64,000 nt of DNA from CAWANP01 sp963783445 (GTDB lineage: Bacteria > Chloroflexota > Anaerolineae > JAAYZQ01). The stretch spans positions 310,001-374,000 of the forward strand of contig CAWANP010000002.1 of the NCBI GenBank assembly GCA_963783445.1, written 5' to 3'. The notes under the pieces are model-generated. The model saw only the letters and a program-made list of their open reading frames with translations, ran no database searches and was not told the origin of the DNA. Positions 8,596-16,936 of the stretch are shown here, piece after piece (positions within the stretch are counted from its first letter, which is position 1; every line of letters begins with the position of its first letter). Position numbers and translations under genes: made by a program.

Positions 8596-9606
8596 ATGAA
8601 AAAGATGAACAAGTGGCAGAGGGTTGAGGCTGCCCTGCACGGGGCCGATGTGGACCGGGTCCCGATCAGTCTATGGAAACACTATCACCTGCAGGACAGG
8701 GCTCCTAAGCAATTGGCCGAGGTGACTCTGGCCCTGTATCGCCAATTCGACATCGACCTGATCAAGCTGACGCCCAGCGGGCTCTATCCGATCCAGGACT
8801 GGGGGGCGACGATCCAGTTCGGCAGGGACGACGACTTTTTGCCCCTGGCGGTACAGCCGGTCATAACTTCGGCTGGCGACTGGGAAGCCCTGCCTCCTCT
8901 GGACGTGAATAAGGGTGCTCTCCGGCGCGAACTGGACATGATCCGTTATGTAGCCGACGGGCTCCAGGGAGAGGCGCCCAATATGATGACCATCTTTAGC
9001 CCACTCAACGTCGCCTTTAAGCTGTGTGGGGACAAGATCTCGGGCGAGCTGGTCATCGATTATATGCGCCAGTCGCCAGGCGATCTGCATGCCGGTCTGG
9101 CTGTGATCACAGACGTGGTACAGGACTATGCTGCCGCATGTTTGGAGGCCGGGGCTTCGGGTTTCTTTTTCGCCACGCAGATGGCCAGCCGCGACCTGAT
9201 GACGCCTGAAGAATTCAAGGAGTTCGGTGTACCCTACGATCTCCAGGTGCTGGAATCGCTGGCGGGCAAGTCGCAGGTGACGATGCTCCATGTCTGCAAG
9301 CAGAACCTGATGTTCGACCTGGTATGCGGCTATCCCGTGGACGTTTTCAACTGGGCCGCGCAAACCAGCGGTACCAGCCTCAGCGACGCGTGCCAGTTGA
9401 CGGATAAGCCGCTGGCTGGGGGCCTATCATTGAACACCCTGCTCCATGGCAGCGAGGAGGATGTCCTGGTCGAGGCCCGTAAGGCCATTGCCCAGGCCGG
9501 CCGGAGGGGCTTTATCCTGGCGCCGGACTGCGTGATCCGCGGGCCATCACCTGATGCCAACCTGGCGGCTGCCCGCCAGGCTGTTGAGGAGACAACCCGT
9601 TCATAG
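8596..9606 (+). CDS. Uroporphyrinogen decarboxylase (URO-D) family protein
   Basis: This 336-residue TIM-barrel protein belongs to the URO-D family, which includes HemE and the methyl-cobamide:CoM methyltransferases. The family start KWQRVEAALHGADVDRVPIS is clear, and LHVC near residue 234 matches the zinc-ligand region of the methyltransferase branch. It is unlikely to be HemE because the conserved HemE Arg/Asp substrate motif near the N-terminus (PxWxMRQAGRY) is absent. A corrinoid-linked methyltransferase or a paralogue of unknown substrate is more probable. The AAAAGGAGA ribosome site lies a suitable distance before the ATG. Confidence 0.82.
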   Translation: MKKMNKWQRVEAALHGADVDRVPISLWKHYHLQDRAPKQLAEVTLALYRQFDIDLIKLTPSGLYPIQDWGATIQFGRDDDFLPLAVQPVITSAGDWEALPPLDVNKGALRRELDMIRYVADGLQGEAPNMMTIFSPLNVAFKLCGDKISGELVIDYMRQSPGDLHAGLAVITDVVQDYAAACLEAGASGFFFATQMASRDLMTPEEFKEFGVPYDLQVLESLAGKSQVTMLHVCKQNLMFDLVCGYPVDVFNWAAQTSGTSLSDACQLTDKPLAGGLSLNTLLHGSEEDVLVEARKAIAQAGRRGFILAPDCVIRGPSPDANLAAARQAVEETTRS

Positions 9607-9667
9607 TCGGTGCGCGCCGGCGTGCGGCCCAGACAGCGTGAGGCACAAGCCATTTTGACGCACAGGG

Positions 9668-9699
9668 TTGTGGTCGGATCGCCGGTTATGGTGTATAAT
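9668..9699 (+). promoter_or_regulatory. Candidate promoter upstream of the transglutaminase lipoprotein
   Basis: A consensus TATAAT lies at 9694-9699. The best -35 is TTGTGG (9668-9673) at an over-long 20-base spacing; a TTGACG at 9655-9660 is too far away. The -10 element is better supported than the -35. Confidence 0.4.
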
Positions 9700-9779
9700 A
9701 GCGGTCAACTGCCTGCGTGGATACCACGCTGGGGGGCTGCTATGCGTACCGGTTTGGAGGTACGAGCCAGGAGGCGAAG

Positions 9780-12158
9780 ATGAGGTCAATGATCCAGTAT
9801 GTGCTTACGCTGATCTTGTTGGGGGCTCTACTCGTAGGATGTAGCTCCGGCGAACCAGTTCCCACGGTAATTGTGCAGTTGATTGCCACGGAAAGCCCAA
9901 CCAGTACTCCGCAGCCGACGGACGAGCCGGTGCTTCCGACCCCGACGGATGAGTCACTGCCTCCAACCCCCACGGACGAACCGGCGGCTCCGACCCCCAC
10001 GAATGAGCCGCTGCCTCCAACCCCGACAGAGCTGGCGCCAGAACCCGCTGGAGACGAAGGTTCCTTGAATCTGGTAGCGGCTGAGAGTGGTGGGAGCGTG
10101 GTTTCAGTGACGGAAGAGTTGGCGTGTTGCCCGGCAAGCAAACTGCTCGATGGCTATCGGCTTGATGGTGGGGAATGGTGGACCGGCGAGCCACCCACAT
10201 TCCCTCAAGTGATCGTCTTTGATTTAGCGGGCGACGAGGCCAAGACCATCGATCGCGTGGTCTTGAATCCCTGGACGTCAGAGTGGCGCTATGCCTGGGT
10301 CAAGGATTTTGAACTCTATGTCTCCGATACCGATCCCGATCTGGAGGATATGGGCTGGGTTGGCTCGTTCAGGTTGGATCACTATGGTATCGATCAGGCC
10401 TTCGAGTTCGAGCCGGTAGATGCCCGGTATGTGGCCCTGGTTGTGACCTCTCATTGGGGTGGTGATGAAGGCATTACCCTCAATGAATTCGAGGTCTACG
10501 AAGCTTCACCCGACGCGGTTGCTGTGGAGCCCTTTCGCCCCCGTGGAACAGGCAACCTGGTTGCTGCCGATCATGGGGGCAGCATTGTGGACTATTCCAG
10601 CGAGGACAGCTCGGGTACGTGGACCACTGATCACCTCATCGACGGTGAGAAGGATACGGAAACCGGCTGGAGTTCCTCCGAAGAGTTGGATGAGCTACAG
10701 TACGTGGTTTTTTCCTTCCCAAACGAGGATGCCTACGTGGTGAACCAGGTTGTGCTGAATCCCTACTCGGAGGGCTACACGGAGGACTGGATCCAGGAAT
10801 TCGAACTCTGGGGCTCCGACACAACGCCCGATCTGGACGAGATGATCCATTTGGGCAGCTTTTGGCTGGCGCAGGTGGGCGAGGATCAGGCTTTCACCTT
10901 TGACCCAGTGCTACTGCGCTATGTCACCCTGGTGCCCAGGTCCAACTATGGTGGGACAGAGTACGCCCTTAACGAGTTCGAGGTCTATGAGGTCGGGTCC
11001 ATTGTGGCTGCGAACGGCGGCGTCGAGCACAAGAAAGTCGCCGTACCTGAGGATGTAGAGCTTGGCGATAACCCTCTGGAACGCCCGCCGACAACACCGC
11101 CAGACACCACCTTCGTCCCGACCGAGTTTTCACACCCGGTGGCCAGCAGCGGAGAATCTCCTCTGGACAACATTGGCTACGAGATCAACCACTCCGACCT
11201 GGTCCCGGCCATCTACCATCTGTATGGTCCCTATTTCGATGACTTGGTGGTGGCTGCTGTCACCAACCACAACCCCGATCCAGTCAAGCTCCGCATCGAA
11301 GCCTCGGTCGCCAACTATACTGACGTCGCGGTAGATACCATCACCCTCGAGCCCGGAGAGACGGTCGAGGTCAGGCAGAATCCACCCCTGCTTCCGGATG
11401 CTTTGGATGCGCTGCACGGCATGAAGAATGCCACCCTGCACCTTCAGCTCGACTATCTGAAAGAGGGTGAGAAGCGGCTCATCTACGAGGGGACCGAGCC
11501 AATCACCGTCTACTCCCGGGATGACTTTCCCTGGGGGATACCCGGCTACTATAGTGGTGCCATGTTCCTGGCGACGATGGTGACGCCCAATGATCCAGCC
11601 CTTGACGAACTGTTGCGCGTGGCGGCGGACTATGCGCCTGGCGGACAGATGGTCTGGGGCTACAGCGACGCTGAGGACAGTGATAGCCGGGCGTGGAACA
11701 CGATGAAAGCGATCTATGACGCCGTGTCCGATCATTATGACGTTACATACGTTGCTACTGGGCTGCCCTTTGTTCCCCGCGACGAGCAGGAGGAGGGATT
11801 CTGGCTGCAGCGGCTCAAGCTGCCCTACGAAGTACTGGACTCCCATAGTGGCATGTGCGCTGAGCTGTCGCTACTGTTTGCCTCAGCCTTCGAAAAGATG
11901 TATTTGCGCCCCATTCTCATCAGGGTTCCAGGCCACATGTACGTAGGTGTTCCGATCTCTGAGGAAAGCAAGTCCTACTATTTCCTCGAATCGACCATGG
12001 TCGGGCAGAAGACCTTTGAGGAGGCCGTCCAGTATGCCAACCAGTCGTTCATGGAAGACGCTGCGCCGTACATTGAACAGGACCGGCAGGACGTCTACTA
12101 CTGGCTCGACGTCTGGGAGGCTCGCGAGGAAGGGATATGGCCTCTTCCGTGGCGATAA
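9780..12158 (+). CDS. Lipoprotein with two discoidin-like domains and a transglutaminase-like domain
   Basis: The start at ATG 9780 is fixed by AGGAGGCGAAG just upstream and gives about 792 residues. A lipobox (LVGC near residue 21) is followed by a Pro/Thr-rich repeat linker (residues ~38-90) with repeated PTPTDE units. Two homologous ~150-residue F5/8C (discoidin)-like domains follow; each starts with NLVAA and ends with LNEFEVYE. The last third has a transglutaminase-like core with Cys in SGMCAELS and His in PGHMYVGVP. Together this is a surface-anchored, probably carbohydrate-binding enzyme-like protein. Whether the core cross-links, hydrolyses or is inactive cannot be told from sequence. 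Confidence 0.8.
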   Translation: MRSMIQYVLTLILLGALLVGCSSGEPVPTVIVQLIATESPTSTPQPTDEPVLPTPTDESLPPTPTDEPAAPTPTNEPLPPTPTELAPEPAGDEGSLNLVAAESGGSVVSVTEELACCPASKLLDGYRLDGGEWWTGEPPTFPQVIVFDLAGDEAKTIDRVVLNPWTSEWRYAWVKDFELYVSDTDPDLEDMGWVGSFRLDHYGIDQAFEFEPVDARYVALVVTSHWGGDEGITLNEFEVYEASPDAVAVEPFRPRGTGNLVAADHGGSIVDYSSEDSSGTWTTDHLIDGEKDTETGWSSSEELDELQYVVFSFPNEDAYVVNQVVLNPYSEGYTEDWIQEFELWGSDTTPDLDEMIHLGSFWLAQVGEDQAFTFDPVLLRYVTLVPRSNYGGTEYALNEFEVYEVGSIVAANGGVEHKKVAVPEDVELGDNPLERPPTTPPDTTFVPTEFSHPVASSGESPLDNIGYEINHSDLVPAIYHLYGPYFDDLVVAAVTNHNPDPVKLRIEASVANYTDVAVDTITLEPGETVEVRQNPPLLPDALDALHGMKNATLHLQLDYLKEGEKRLIYEGTEPITVYSRDDFPWGIPGYYSGAMFLATMVTPNDPALDELLRVAADYAPGGQMVWGYSDAEDSDSRAWNTMKAIYDAVSDHYDVTYVATGLPFVPRDEQEEGFWLQRLKLPYEVLDSHSGMCAELSLLFASAFEKMYLRPILIRVPGHMYVGVPISEESKSYYFLESTMVGQKTFEEAVQYANQSFMEDAAPYIEQDRQDVYYWLDVWEAREEGIWPLPWR

Positions 12159-12170
12159 GATGCTATCGCA

Positions 12171-12199
12171 TGAAGGGCCAGCTGCTAGCTGGCCCTTCA
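12171..12199 (+). terminator. Hairpin, probable terminator
   Basis: A perfect 12-base-pair stem (12171-12182 with 12188-12199) and a 5-base loop follow the lipoprotein stop codon closely. There is no clear T-run after it, so termination is uncertain. Confidence 0.5.
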
Positions 12200-12261
12200 A
12201 GCTCAGAATACCTGTAAAGTGAAGTACAGAGCTACCGCCGTGAAACGGACCGGAAGTTAGA

Positions 12262-13923
12262 ATGCGCAAATCTGCTGGCCAGCTTGGGGGACGTCTCCAA
12301 TTCACGATACAGACCCATAGGGACTTTTTCTTGATCCTTGTGCTGGCTGTGTCCTTCCGGGCCATGGCCCTCCTGGTCTTCCGGCCTGGTGGCTATCTGG
12401 GCGAGATGTCTGATTTCGGCTACTATCGCCTTCTTCTCAGTTTCACCAACCAGGGCTTCTATCCCCTGGTAGACTTTTGGGTCGAGTACCCGCCCATTTT
12501 CCCCTGGATCCTGGTGGGCCTCTACCGCCTGAGTCTGTTGATACCGGTCTTGCCCGAGCCAGGGGCCTGGTTCTATCTCTTGCTCAGTGCCTTTCTGCTG
12601 GTCGTTGAGGCTGGCAATTTGGTTCTGTTCTATAACATCGGCCGGCGACTGTACGGGCAGGAGCGGGCCATTCGCTTGTCCTGGATCTATGCCGCACTCC
12701 TGGTCCCGGTATTGACCTTGTTCGTCGGCTTTGATGGTCTGTCCCTACTCTTTCTGCTCTGGGCGGTGCTGCTAACACTGGACCAGCGTCCTATGGGCAG
12801 CGCAGTCGCGGCGGGTTTGGGTTTCATGACCAAGTTGGTGCCTATCGCGGCCGCTCCTGCGGCCCTGCAGCACATGAAGCAGAGATCTCAGCGTCTCAAA
12901 TACCTGGTTGCGGTCTCGCTGACCTTGCTGGTAATTGCCGTTCCCTTTCTGATCGCCGGTCCAGACTATCTGCTCCAGTCGCTCAAGAGCCCCGTCGTGC
13001 GCTCTACCTGGGAGACGGTGTGGGCTCTGATAGATGGTTACTATTCCTTTGGCGTGGCCGGAGGCGTTGACCGCTTTGATCCGGCGATGGCTGGCGCGGC
13101 CCAGCACCCAACGCGCTTGCCCTGGACGCTCATTACCATCGGTTTTCTTCTCTTCTACCTTTTTCTCTACACCCGGCGCGTGGATTGGACGGATCGCCGC
13201 CGGACCGTGGCTTTCACGGCATTGACCCTGAACCTGCTAGCCCTCTATTTCAAGGGTTACAGCCCCCAATTTTTGGTCATGCTGCTGCCTTTCTTGATCC
13301 TGCTCATCCCGGGCTGGCGGGGCATCGCCTACGCGCTTTTGCTCAGCTTTATCAACCTGGTCGAGTATCCGCTTTACTTTTTGGTACTTCCGGATGAGCG
13401 CTGGTTGCTGGCTGGCACTGTCCTGCTGCGCACCCTGATCCTGATTGTGGTCACGATCGAGTATGCTGCCCAGGTGTACGGCTGGCGGGTCCGGGACAGA
13501 TGGTGGCGCCGTGTTGCCGTTGTGCTGGTAGTTGTCGTCGCGGTACTGGGCATCGTCGGCGCCATTGTTGGCTCTCGAGCCTACACGGATGCGCGTTACG
13601 CGGCCAGCCCCCATCGACTGGCCATGGAGGTCTTGATCGAGCCGGCTATGGCCGGGGTTATCCTGGTCACGGATGACTCGTATGCCTACGAGAATCTCTA
13701 CCCCTACCTTCGGAGCCAACTAGGCCTTCGTCTGATCGAGACCCACGACTATCTGCCTCCGTGGGAATCCCGGCTGGAGACCATTGCGGCCGGGTCGCCA
13801 GGCGAGGTATGGATCTATGCCCCGGCGGAATCCCCCCTGCACGACTGGATGTCTGAGCGTTACCCAACCCTTGCCACCCACCAGTTCGACGATTGGCAAC
13901 TGTCTGGGTGGGATGCGCGATGA
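12262..13923 (+). CDS. GT-C type membrane glycosyltransferase-like protein
   Basis: This 553-residue protein has around ten to twelve membrane helices. An acidic loop after the first helix (GEMSDFGYY) and the segment FWVEYPPIFPW fit the GT-C superfamily, close to GT87/DUF2029 mannosyltransferase-like proteins, which use polyprenyl-phosphate sugars. A short soluble tail follows the last helix. Its stop overlaps the start of the next gene (ATGA), showing translational coupling. Donor and acceptor are not evident. It is preceded by a 103-base gap holding the hairpin at 12171-12199. Confidence 0.78.
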   Translation: MRKSAGQLGGRLQFTIQTHRDFFLILVLAVSFRAMALLVFRPGGYLGEMSDFGYYRLLLSFTNQGFYPLVDFWVEYPPIFPWILVGLYRLSLLIPVLPEPGAWFYLLLSAFLLVVEAGNLVLFYNIGRRLYGQERAIRLSWIYAALLVPVLTLFVGFDGLSLLFLLWAVLLTLDQRPMGSAVAAGLGFMTKLVPIAAAPAALQHMKQRSQRLKYLVAVSLTLLVIAVPFLIAGPDYLLQSLKSPVVRSTWETVWALIDGYYSFGVAGGVDRFDPAMAGAAQHPTRLPWTLITIGFLLFYLFLYTRRVDWTDRRRTVAFTALTLNLLALYFKGYSPQFLVMLLPFLILLIPGWRGIAYALLLSFINLVEYPLYFLVLPDERWLLAGTVLLRTLILIVVTIEYAAQVYGWRVRDRWWRRVAVVLVVVVAVLGIVGAIVGSRAYTDARYAASPHRLAMEVLIEPAMAGVILVTDDSYAYENLYPYLRSQLGLRLIETHDYLPPWESRLETIAAGSPGEVWIYAPAESPLHDWMSERYPTLATHQFDDWQLSGWDAR

Positions 13924-16142
13924 ATGGCCCCATCGCCCCAGACGTGAAAACTGACCGGCACGATGGGGCGCTGGCCGTTGCTCTGTTTTCCCTGCTCTTT
14001 AGCGTCTATCTGCTGACCTTCAGTGGCGTTTTTCACTCCAGCGATGAGATGTCGATGCTGGCCGTGACCGACAGCCTGGCCCGTCGGGGCGCTTGGGACA
14101 TCGAGTTGCTGCGCTGGATGGGCGAGCAGCAGGGCTCCTTTGGGCCGGATGGGCATCTCTACGGACGAAAAGGGATCGGCACGACGCTGGCAGCCCTGCC
14201 TCACTACTGGCTGGCCCTGCAGATCGAGGGTTGGGGCAATGTCCAGACGGCGATGCTGACCAATGGCGCAATTACGGCCCTGACCGGTGTACTGGTTTAC
14301 CTCCTCCTGCGCAGGCTGCGCTATAGCGATAGCGTGGCTCTGGGCACGGCTCTGGCCTATGGTCTGGCCACCATGGCCTGGCCCTATGCCCGCTTCCTCT
14401 TTAGCGAGTCGCTGGCTGGTCTGGCGCTTATGGCCAGCTTTTTCTTTCTGGTTTGCTTCGGGTGCCCTCTTCCCGGCTCCGTCCGCGAGCAAGGCCGGGA
14501 CTGGCTCTACCCCTTGCTCGCTGGCACAGGTCTGGGTCTTGCCCTGTTGGCCCGCTTGAACAATGCCATCGCCAGCCCGCTTCTGGGGGGACTCTTGCTC
14601 TTTTACCTATACCGTCGCCATGGGAAGAACTGGCGGGCCTGGCTGGGACCGCTCTTTCTCTTTGGACTGCCAGCGCTCATGGCCCTGGGCATTGCCGCCT
14701 GGTATAATTGGCTGCGCTTCGGCAGCGCGTTGACGACCGGCTATCTGCCCGAAGAGCGCTTTGCTACTCCCTTTCTGGTGGGCTTCTATGGGTTGATCCT
14801 GAGCCCCGGCAAGGGTGTCTTGTGGTACAATCCGCTCCTCTTTGCGGCCTTGGTCGCCTGGCCCGCCTTTTTTCGGCGTCATCGCGCCGAAGCGCTGCTG
14901 GCTGCTTCCATGGTCTTGGTTGGTGTGGCCTTCTATGCATCGTGGTTTTTGTGGTGGGCCGGCCATGGCTGGGGTCCGCGCTTTTTGGTAACGATCCTGC
15001 CCTTTGCCCTTCTCTCTCTGGCACCGGCCCTGGAGGCTGCGTCCCGCCGCCGTGCTCTGGCTCTCGTGTTGGGCGTCCTGGTGCTGGTCAGCGTAGCGGT
15101 GCAAGTATTGGCTGTGACTGTCGACTTTAACCTTTACCTGGAAGATATCTACGCCGAATTGGGACTGTATCACCCGGCTACCCTCTTTGATCCGGCCTAC
15201 AGCCCCTTGCTGAGGCAGCTCGCCTACTTGAAGCCGGGCAATCTGGATCTGGCCTGGGTGCGGGGCGGCGCGGTCAACTGGGGGGGGCTGCTCATCGGCC
15301 TTGGCCTCGTCATGGTTTCGGGCCTGGGAGTGTGGCTTGCCTGGCGCCGGCGGCTGGCTGCCTGGCACGGCGCAGCCCTGCTGCTCTTGCTTCTGCTCGG
15401 CATTGTCCTCTCCTTGTTCAGCTATGCGACCGAGGGTCAGGTTGCCGTGGCTGCCAGAGACCTGGCAGTCATGGAGGCGCCAAGCGAAGCGGCTGCTTTG
15501 TACGAACCGGTTCTCACCGAAGCTTTCCAAGATGCCTACGATGGCCGGCTCTGGGTCTGGGGAGTGCCCTCCAAGGAAGAGGTGCGAGCGAACTACGAGG
15601 GGCTGTGGACCGCCGGTAGCGGGGACCCGGACCCGGCGGCAGCCCGCTTCCAGGCGGGAGGTATGCGGCTAGACCTGTTCCTGCCTCCCGGACAGGACTT
15701 TCAAGTCGCACGGCTGCCGGTACCGCCGCTGGCGGGGGCTCAAAACCTGGGGAACGCGGTTTCCCTGGTCGCCGTGCGGTTGGACAGGACAACGGTCCAT
15801 CGAGGCGAGGTATTGCCCCTGAGTCTGTACTGGCGTGCCCTGGCTCCAATGGATGTCTCCTATACGATCTCTATCCAGGCCATCAACGACGCTGGGATCA
15901 AGGCCGGCCAGGTTGACCGTCTACCGTGCGGCGCTGGTTGCCCGACTACGTCTTGGCGGGTGGGCGATGTCGTTGGCGAGTGGTATGAGCTAGCGATCAA
16001 GCCTGACGTACAGCCAGGGAGCTACGAGCTTGTTGTTGGGATGTATGACCTCGCGACGGGAGAGCGCCTGCCGCATCTGGATGCCCAGGGCAACATCGTG
16101 GATGACCGACTCCCGCTAGGTACTGTAGAGGTGAAGCCCTAG
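13920..16142 (+). CDS. GT39-like membrane protein with C-terminal beta module
   Basis: The start ATG 13920 overlaps the previous stop in an ATGA arrangement, giving about 740 residues. The acidic motif FHSSDEMSM after the first helix marks a GT-C/ArnT-like transferase; about eleven further helices extend to near residue 510. The remaining ~230 residues are soluble and end in a module with LSLYWRALAPMDVSYTISIQ and TGERLPHL, equivalent to the end of the DUF2079 protein at 4121-6568. The function is probably glycan transfer at the outer face of the membrane. Coupling with the preceding gene suggests a joint pathway. Confidence 0.8.
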   Translation: MNGPIAPDVKTDRHDGALAVALFSLLFSVYLLTFSGVFHSSDEMSMLAVTDSLARRGAWDIELLRWMGEQQGSFGPDGHLYGRKGIGTTLAALPHYWLALQIEGWGNVQTAMLTNGAITALTGVLVYLLLRRLRYSDSVALGTALAYGLATMAWPYARFLFSESLAGLALMASFFFLVCFGCPLPGSVREQGRDWLYPLLAGTGLGLALLARLNNAIASPLLGGLLLFYLYRRHGKNWRAWLGPLFLFGLPALMALGIAAWYNWLRFGSALTTGYLPEERFATPFLVGFYGLILSPGKGVLWYNPLLFAALVAWPAFFRRHRAEALLAASMVLVGVAFYASWFLWWAGHGWGPRFLVTILPFALLSLAPALEAASRRRALALVLGVLVLVSVAVQVLAVTVDFNLYLEDIYAELGLYHPATLFDPAYSPLLRQLAYLKPGNLDLAWVRGGAVNWGGLLIGLGLVMVSGLGVWLAWRRRLAAWHGAALLLLLLLGIVLSLFSYATEGQVAVAARDLAVMEAPSEAAALYEPVLTEAFQDAYDGRLWVWGVPSKEEVRANYEGLWTAGSGDPDPAAARFQAGGMRLDLFLPPGQDFQVARLPVPPLAGAQNLGNAVSLVAVRLDRTTVHRGEVLPLSLYWRALAPMDVSYTISIQAINDAGIKAGQVDRLPCGAGCPTTSWRVGDVVGEWYELAIKPDVQPGSYELVVGMYDLATGERLPHLDAQGNIVDDRLPLGTVEVKP

Positions 16143-16167
16143 ACCAAGGGGCTTGCAGGTACCAGCC

Positions 16168-16936
16168 TTAGTTTTGAAGGATCTCTATCGTCTGGTAGTC
16201 ATTTTCGCAAGGGAAGCCGCTCAGGTGCGACCAGCGGATATGATCCCCCTGGATCTGTATGATGTGGCTGCTCTCTGTGCCGAAACCGTCCAAGCCATGA
16301 TTGCAGATGGAGAATGGACCCTTTTTCGGCAGGTGCGAGCGCAGCATGGCCTTCAAGCGCGCCGATACTGGTGATCGACTGTATCATGCCCCAGGCCACC
16401 TCGTGGCGGATCCGAGAACTCTGTCTGTGGATCTCGGCCCGCTCCGGCTCGTGGGAGATGAGCGAAAAGTTGTTGGTCATGACAAAGCTGTCTTCAAAGT
16501 CCTGGATCTGGAACTCGTCCCCCAGCACCTCGACCAGCAGCGTCCACGCCGTAGAGGCGACCAGGATCTTGCCACCTTGCACCGTGTGCTCGGCCATGAA
16601 GCCCTCGACGATGGTCGGGACATCCTCCCGGCTTTGAGCCCGGCGCACCAGGTCTTCGCAGAGCAGGTCGTAGGTCACGTCCGGCGTCGAACACAAGTGC
16701 GTGTTGGCCACGCATATCCCTTGCCTGTTCACGCCAATGGCGATGCCCTGCAACTCGCCCGTCTCGAGATTTGCGCCTCTCAGCACGTGGTAGTCGGGAG
16801 TCGACTGCCAGACCGTCGTGCGGTTCGTCAGGTACTGGCTCGCCAAGTCCCGATTCTTGAAGAACAGGATCCCGTCTGGAATCTGAATGACGCCGACCGT
16901 GCAGCCTTTCGGGGCCTCTTGACGTGGACCTGACAT
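16168..16936 (-). pseudogene. C45-like Ntn hydrolase/acyltransferase, frameshifted
   Basis: The gene starts at ATG 16936 behind AGGAAAGGA and runs about 195 residues in one frame. The family-typical end (motifs SICNHG and SGFPCENDY) then appears in another frame; removing one base of GGCC near 16349 joins them into a ~255-residue protein. A Cys within GCTVGV near residue 12 is a plausible autocatalytic nucleophile, and FFKNRD, GVNRQGI and TNNF fit the acyl-CoA:6-aminopenicillanate acyltransferase-like (C45) family. The substrate is unknown. The upstream reading frame of the mutase-like gene enters this ORF without a stop, so a fusion is possible. One-base error in assembly is as likely as true inactivation. 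Confidence 0.7.

Noticed and set aside
8596..9606. Calling the URO-D family protein HemE
   Set aside because: The HemE N-terminal substrate motif is missing and no other heme genes are near.
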